A DNA stretch of 64,000 nt from Paenibacillus sp. Root52 (lineage in GTDB: Bacteria > Bacillota > Bacilli > Paenibacillales > Paenibacillaceae). Made by a program: the position numbers and the translations under genes. Below the pieces are notes generated by a model that was not told where the DNA came from, did no database searches, and worked only from the letters and a program-made list of their open reading frames with translations. Below, piece by piece: positions 60,257 to 64,000 of this stretch. Every line of letters begins with the position of its first letter. Positions within the stretch are counted from its first letter, which is position 1. The DNA lies in assembly GCF_001426865.1 (NCBI RefSeq), contig NZ_LMFO01000023.1, forward strand, positions 524,108 through 588,107, written 5' to 3'.

Positions 60257-60291
60257 GATCATGACTTCCTTCCGTCTTTCATGTGTGAAGC

Positions 60292-60327
60292 ATTGTTATT
60301 ATGCAAAATCGCGAGCGCAATAACAAT
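60292..60327. promoter_or_regulatory. Inverted repeat in kimA upstream region
   Basis: ATTGTTATT and AATAACAAT are exact 9-bp inverted arms 18 bases apart, about 35 bases before kimA. It could be an operator or a leader hairpin. The rest of this gap shows no gene. Confidence 0.45.
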
Positions 60328-60449
60328 ACGTCATTTCACCCGAAATTCGTCAGCGTGAGATAATGCATTCTACAATTCAATAATGAATAACAAAGCCATT
60401 CTTTATGATCTATTTGAACTTTTTTGAGCTAAATTGACGTTTGGATGCC

Positions 60450-60494
60450 AAAAAAAAAGAAACGGACTTCGGTTCGTGAACCAAAGACCATTTC
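60450..60494 (-). terminator. Terminator of rhaD
   Basis: GAAACGG-CTT-GGTTC pairs with GAACC-AAG-CC-TTTC around two bases, with nine T following on the reverse strand. Confidence 0.9.
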
Positions 60495-60536
60495 CTCTTC
60501 CACTCGTAAATCACTCCTCTACGAGCAATACATATA

Positions 60537-61391
60537 TTAAGTGCCGATGATACCTGGACGTGGAGTCACGCCGAAAGCTTGTGCGAGTGTTGTGAGCTGT
60601 TCATCCGTAATACGTTGTCTAATCTCATGACCAGCAACCAGCATATACACTTGGGCAGCCTTCTCAATCGTCTCAATGAGTCCGAAGGCTTCATCAATCG
60701 TTGTCCCTGTACCGAAAATACCGTGCTGTGGCCAGATCACTGCGTGATACTCTTTCATTTTCTCAGCCGTCTCCCGTCCAATCTCATTCGACCCCGGGAT
60801 CATCCACGGAATGATGCCTACACCATCTGGGAATACAACCACACATTCCGTACACATCTGCCATAACGTCTTCGTAAACTTCGCTTCGTCTAGTTCATGG
60901 ATGAATGTCATTGCCAGTACATTGGTCGCATGGTTATGCATCACAACCCGGTGATTCGAGTCGATTTTTAACCGTTCGATATGACTCATGAAGTGGGTAG
61001 GCAGCTCACTAGTTGGATTGGCTCCCGATTTCAAACCCCATAATACCTCCAATTCCTGCCCATCCTGCGAGACACGCAGCAATCCGAGATTACTCTCTGG
61101 GTCAGCTAGCACATTTTTGAAATATTTACCCGAAGCGGTCACGATAAAATATTTCCCTGCCAGCTCATGTACAGCAAATGCGGGTTTAATCGTACGGATG
61201 ACGTGATGAATATCGATATACTGAGCAACTTCTTCTTCCTCCAGCAAATAGCTGACGTTACCACCATTGCGTTCATCCCAGCCATTTTTCCACATATGCT
61301 GTGTAATTTCGGCCATCTCACGGATAAAGGGAATATTCCAGCCAGCAGGTCGATCCGTTTCGTTCGTTTTATTCGTAAGGGTCACGTTCAT
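60537..61391 (-). CDS. rhaD: Rhamnulose-1-phosphate aldolase
   Basis: This 284-residue class II zinc aldolase splits L-rhamnulose-1-phosphate into dihydroxyacetone phosphate and L-lactaldehyde. NGWDERNGGNVSYLL near the N-terminus, SELPTHFMSH (catalytic Glu), VVMHNHATNVLAM (two zinc His) and IWPQHGIFGTG (third zinc His) are all visible. ATG 61391 is chosen because AAGGAGA lies eight bases upstream. No other rhamnose gene is adjacent, so it is an isolated pathway gene with its own operator region. Confidence 0.96.
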   Translation of the reverse strand: MNVTLTNKTNETDRPAGWNIPFIREMAEITQHMWKNGWDERNGGNVSYLLEEEEVAQYIDIHHVIRTIKPAFAVHELAGKYFIVTASGKYFKNVLADPESNLGLLRVSQDGQELEVLWGLKSGANPTSELPTHFMSHIERLKIDSNHRVVMHNHATNVLAMTFIHELDEAKFTKTLWQMCTECVVVFPDGVGIIPWMIPGSNEIGRETAEKMKEYHAVIWPQHGIFGTGTTIDEAFGLIETIEKAAQVYMLVAGHEIRQRITDEQLTTLAQAFGVTPRPGIIGT

Positions 61392-61462
61392 GATCATTCT
61401 CTCCTTAGATTGCCTCATTTTTTTAGCTAACCACGTACTAGTAAGTTCCTTTTTTCACATTC

Positions 61463-61543
61463 ATTATACCTTTGTTTATCTTTATAAGTCAATCATATTA
61501 TCGTATTTTTATTTTACTTATCTTTGTTTATGTTTGTTTATCT
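61463..61543 (-). promoter_or_regulatory. rhaD promoter with three phased TTTGTTTAT operators
   Basis: On the reverse strand TTGACT (61487-61492) and TATAAT (61463-61468) are 18 bases apart. TTTGTTTAT occurs on the forward strand at 61471, 61523 and 61533, spaced 52 and 10 bases, about five turns and one turn. One copy lies in the promoter spacer. A DeoR- or AraC-type regulator encoded elsewhere probably binds here. Confidence 0.65.
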
Positions 61544-61562
61544 GTTGTATTTTAAAATCAAA

Positions 61563-61594
61563 CAAAAAAAATCCCCACCGGCATCCGGCGGGGT
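61563..61594 (-). terminator. Terminator of GNAT gene
   Basis: CCCCACCGG pairs with CCGGCGGGG around three bases; the reverse strand then runs TTTTTTTGTTT. Confidence 0.85.
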
Positions 61595-61789
61595 CAGTCA
61601 CACATCTATCTAACACGAGAAGGGGTTTACAAGAAATATCTTACCCTCGCTACCTTAATAGAAGCTGAAAATGAAATAAAAAATCGATGAATTTGGATTC
61701 TATTCGACGTAACTCATTACGAGTTGCCAATAGAGCACCATTGTGTGAGCGCTGTACTTCCTAATGTTATGTTCATCGAATCATTAATC

Positions 61790-62338
61790 TTATCTCTGGG
61801 GCGGGCTCTGCAAGAGATATGACGGATGCATCTTTCCTGTCTGCTCGACCAATTCATCCCCATCATAAGAGAAGCCGAGTTTAAGCAACATTCGTTCGCA
61901 AGCTTCATTCTCTGGATGATGTTCTGCCACGAGCCTCTTAGCACCTAGTTCTTCAAATGCATATCGGATCACCGCCTGTGCAGCCTCTGTCGCATAACCT
62001 TGACCCCAATGATCCCTTGTCAGATGAACACCCAATTCATACATGTACTCATCCGATGAATGTGGCTGAAGCCCACAGCAACCTACCAATACACCCGTTT
62101 CTTTCTCAAACATGGGCCAGTATTGCACATTTTCTTCCTGTTGCCGTTTCATCTCTTGCGTGAGTCTTGCTTCAATCTCATCTTCGTTAAAAAATCCCTT
62201 GTTGCTCATCCACTTCGTCACCTCTGGATCACCCCAAAGCGCAGATGCCAAAGGACGATCCTCTTCAGTCCACGTCGCGAACTCAAGTCGGTCAGTTTTA
62301 AGAAACGTTTCTCGCTCTGTTCTCATCGTTTCCTTCAT
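61790..62338 (-). CDS. GNAT acetyltransferase, RimJ/RimL-like
   Basis: This roughly 182-residue enzyme has the Acetyltransf_3 pattern: TDRLEFATWTEEDRPLASALWGDPEVTKWM at the N-terminus, YELGVHLTRDHWGQGYATEAAQAVIRYAFEELGAKRL with acetyl-CoA loop WGQGYA, and NEACERMLLKLGFSYDG. Such proteins acetylate N-terminal amines, antibiotics or small metabolites. The start at 62338 has GGGAGG ten bases upstream; the ATG four codons later is possible. It is monocistronic. Confidence 0.85.
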   Translation of the reverse strand: MKETMRTERETFLKTDRLEFATWTEEDRPLASALWGDPEVTKWMSNKGFFNEDEIEARLTQEMKRQQEENVQYWPMFEKETGVLVGCCGLQPHSSDEYMYELGVHLTRDHWGQGYATEAAQAVIRYAFEELGAKRLVAEHHPENEACERMLLKLGFSYDGDELVEQTGKMHPSYLLQSPPQR

Positions 62339-62430
62339 GGTCTTACAACCTCCCATCAGTATGACCAGTTCATTGATTCCTTTACAATGAATTAATCGAA
62401 TGGGAGCGACGTTAAACAGGAGGTTTATGT

Positions 62431-63123
62431 CTACAGTTGCTTAGCTAGCTTTTCGAATTGATCGATGTGCGGTTTAATTTCTTTTTCTACACTCTTAATA
62501 AATGTAGTAAACTGCTTCTGACTAAACTCGCCACCAACACCGACATTACGATATATATTTCCCTTTTTATATGTAAATGAGAAGAAATACCCGCTCTTTA
62601 ACCCTGCTAACATATTTCCTGGTTCACCCATCATCTCTAAGCTCAGCTTAGCGTCTTTGTACATAAAATAATACGGTGGATCGTACTCCCCATGTCGAAC
62701 ATCATAACCTGTAACCCATTGATCCTTGGCAAACGTACCTGTCCGGATCTGATTCTCAAGCACTGTTGCTTCATTAGATATTTCCTTGATCTCTAGTTGA
62801 CCCTGGCCATCTTTCTTATCATTCTTCCAATTCCCCTCATATTTAAGGGTCGTAATGCTGTATTCGTCACGCGTAATCAACTGGTATACCCCGTAACCCG
62901 AGCGTTTACCATTCACCCAGCTGCCACTGTAAGTCTTGCTCTTGCTCCATGTCATCGTTCCATCACCATGAGGTTTACCATTCTTCGTTTCCCCATAATA
63001 GGTCGCTCCATTACTAAAATCCAGAGTGGTCATGGAGGAAGCTGCCTGCGTGGACGTAGAAGGCAAGATGAATGCCAGACATAACGTAACACTCAACATG
63101 TACTTCAACAGTTTATTCAACAT
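62431..63123 (-). CDS. Secreted MORN-repeat protein
   Basis: The 230-residue precursor has a signal peptide (MLNKLLKYMLSVTLCLAFILPSTSTQAA, AxA cleavage). It then has MORN repeats: GATYYGETKNGKPHGDGTMTW, KTYSGSWVNGKRSGYGVYQL and LKYEGNWKNDKKDGQGQLEI. The C-terminal 110 residues are a domain I do not recognise. Extracellular MORN proteins are found in several Paenibacillus and Bacillus species; they may bind the cell wall or membranes, but the role is unknown. Confidence 0.85.
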   Translation of the reverse strand: MLNKLLKYMLSVTLCLAFILPSTSTQAASSMTTLDFSNGATYYGETKNGKPHGDGTMTWSKSKTYSGSWVNGKRSGYGVYQLITRDEYSITTLKYEGNWKNDKKDGQGQLEIKEISNEATVLENQIRTGTFAKDQWVTGYDVRHGEYDPPYYFMYKDAKLSLEMMGEPGNMLAGLKSGYFFSFTYKKGNIYRNVGVGGEFSQKQFTTFIKSVEKEIKPHIDQFEKLAKQL

Positions 63124-63231
63124 TTGATCCTTCCTTTCGTGCTGTACAAGAAGCGCTCATTCTTATAACAGCGTTATGTAAATATAGTAATCTTACACAT
63201 CATACCATTTTCTACAAAACGAACACTATCA

Positions 63232-63279
63232 AAAATTAAGCCCCTGCCCGGAAGGATAACCTACCAGGCAAGGGCTTGT
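63232..63279 (-). terminator. Terminator of small hypothetical gene
   Basis: AAGCCC and TGCC pair with GGCA and GGGCTT, and AATTTTTG follows on the reverse strand. Confidence 0.75.
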
Positions 63280-63304
63280 TCAGTGCACTACAGTCAAGTC
63301 TGCA

Positions 63305-63592
63305 TTAGAAATCAGCTACAGCGAATTGAATCGTTCCGGAAGCCGGGCCTCCATTATTCGCTAGCAACGCGAAAACTAACACATGACCCGCTCCAATCGT
63401 AAGACTGCTGTTTACAGGAACAACATAAGTGACAACTGGTTCATTGACACGCGTAATCACAAGAGATACGGGAAATGGTCCATTGTTGTTGACTGTTACA
63501 GTAGCGTTGGAGCCTCCAGCCAGATTTTCGTAGTAGGACTTACCTACACCCGCTGGAAGATTGTAATACTGAATTGGTAAAAGGATAGCCAT
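63305..63592 (-). CDS. Small hypothetical protein, Ala/Gly/Asn-rich
   Basis: I do not recognise this 95-residue protein. ATG 63592 is chosen for an excellent AAGGAGGTGATTC site. It starts MAILLPIQYYNLPAGVGKSYYENLAGGSNATVTVNNNGPFPVSLVIT and continues with alternating beta-strand-like hydrophobics. It is predicted to be a compact all-beta domain with no signal peptide and no Cys. The strong ribosome site suggests high expression; a spore-coat or structural role would be a guess. Confidence 0.7.
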   Translation of the reverse strand: MAILLPIQYYNLPAGVGKSYYENLAGGSNATVTVNNNGPFPVSLVITRVNEPVVTYVVPVNSSLTIGAGHVLVFALLANNGGPASGTIQFAVADF

Positions 63593-63754
63593 GTGAATCA
63601 CCTCCTTTTTGCTTTGATACGGTATTCTATGTTTGAAATCTAGCATTGTAACGGTAAAATGCCAGTGTTATAACGTCTATTTTTGCTAGACTTGATAGAT
63701 TCGAGATTCGATGATCGATTCAAACCAAAAAGAGCCCTACCGAACCATGGTCAA

Positions 63755-63928
63755 GACCCCATTTAATAGACACTATAAAAAGACCCTAGGCTGCAAACTG
63801 GCGTCGGTACTCTACCGGCGTCAGTTTTTTTAGTTTCCGTTGACCCCATTTAATAGACACTATAAAAAGACCCTAGGCTGCAAACTGGCGTCGGTACTCT
63901 ACCGGCGTCAGTTTTTTTAGTTTCCGTT
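63755..63928. repeat. 87-bp perfect tandem duplication of IS end
   Basis: The two copies are identical base for base. Each contains the last 28 or so codons' worth of the transposase end plus the terminal inverted repeat. Confidence 0.95.
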
Positions 63929-64000
63929 GTGGTCGTTTTCGGTTGTAAAAACGGATGTACTTTTCGATTTTGCTTTGTGCTTCGGTAAGCGTTCGGATAT
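63873..64000 (-). CDS. IS3-family transposase OrfB, C-terminal fragment
   Basis: The last 41 codons read IRTLTEAQSKIEKYIRFYN then RKRPQRKLKKLTPVEYRRQ and end QFAA-stop. The YxRFYNxxRPQxxLxxLTPxEYR pattern is the conserved end of DDE transposases of the IS3/IS150 group. The catalytic part lies beyond the window edge, so intactness cannot be judged. Confidence 0.88.
   Translation of the reverse strand, partial: IRTLTEAQSKIEKYIRFYNRKRPQRKLKKLTPVEYRRQFAA

Larger units (their letters stand above)
63755..64000 (-). mobile_element. End of an IS3-family element with duplicated terminus
   Basis: The right part of an insertion sequence runs off the window. Its terminal sequence (GACCCCATTTAATAGACAC and on through the transposase 3' end) is present twice in tandem, 63755-63841 and 63842-63928, identical over 87 bases. 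The second copy is continuous with the transposase frame. Confidence 0.85.

Noticed and set aside
60257..60536. c-di-AMP riboswitch upstream of kimA
   Set aside because: None of the ydaO landmark segments (CCGAATCCGTCAGC, TAGGGCGAC) is present; only a 9-bp inverted repeat is seen.

Overview
The window looks like chromosome from a spore-forming low-to-mid GC Firmicute, most probably Paenibacillus. Strong AGGAGG ribosome sites, TTG/GTG starts, the Bacillus-type blocks ydcC-alr-ndoAI-ndoA and tex-cmpA-sprT, GbsR-OpuA, KimA and Fur/GlnR-type operators all fit. The genus is inferred from gene content, not from a search.

Layout. 1-7.3 kb: housekeeping and stress genes: a partial lipoprotein, a DCC thiol oxidoreductase, Ohr, MntH, a HAD phosphatase, a cyclic di-AMP (ydaO-type) riboswitch in front of a Rossmann/RCK-like protein, glutathione peroxidase and a GNAT acetyltransferase. 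7.4-15.9 kb: a urease block bracketed by two nearly identical tRNA-Leu(GAG) genes. It holds an upstream ureF paralogue, an HTH and PAS/Cys4 regulator pair, ureABC-ureF-ureG-ureD without ureE, and an XRE regulator. Two perfect GlnR/TnrA boxes precede ureA and two near-boxes precede the first ureF. 15.8-20.2 kb: tRNA-Glu-Lys-Leu and tRNA-Ser-Asn operons around DeoR-Cof and flavin reductase/ArsR gene pairs. 20.3-31.1 kb: sprT, cmpA, tex, a GH36 alpha-galactosidase, ndoA/ndoAI, alr and ydcC. 31.3-45 kb: a beta-lactamase-like hydrolase, a divergent SgrR-like regulator and MFS transporter, an XRE-DUF3169 pair with phased operators, an HSP90-like ATPase overlapping a TPR-like protein, an ABC exporter, and RpiR with a Gfo/Idh oxidoreductase. 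45-54.4 kb: a secreted propeller-like protein, a Fur-boxed Btr-like AraC/binding-protein fusion, GbsR and an OpuA transporter whose permease carries two substrate-binding domains, and a Fur-boxed siderophore-binding lipoprotein. 54.6-64 kb: a Ugp-like sugar ABC transporter, KimA potassium importer, RhaD, a GNAT, a MORN-repeat secreted protein, a small hypothetical and the end of an IS3-family element with a tandemly duplicated terminus.

Connections. Nitrogen control (GlnR/TnrA) probably governs urease. Osmotic and potassium balance recurs: the c-di-AMP riboswitch, KimA and OpuA/GbsR. Iron limitation links the Btr-like regulator and the orphan binding protein through matching Fur boxes. Several short dispersed repeats (MITE-like) lie between genes. 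The least explained items are the HSP90-TPR pair, the double-domain OpuA, the riboswitch-controlled RCK-like protein, and the two-UreF urease island with its embedded regulators.
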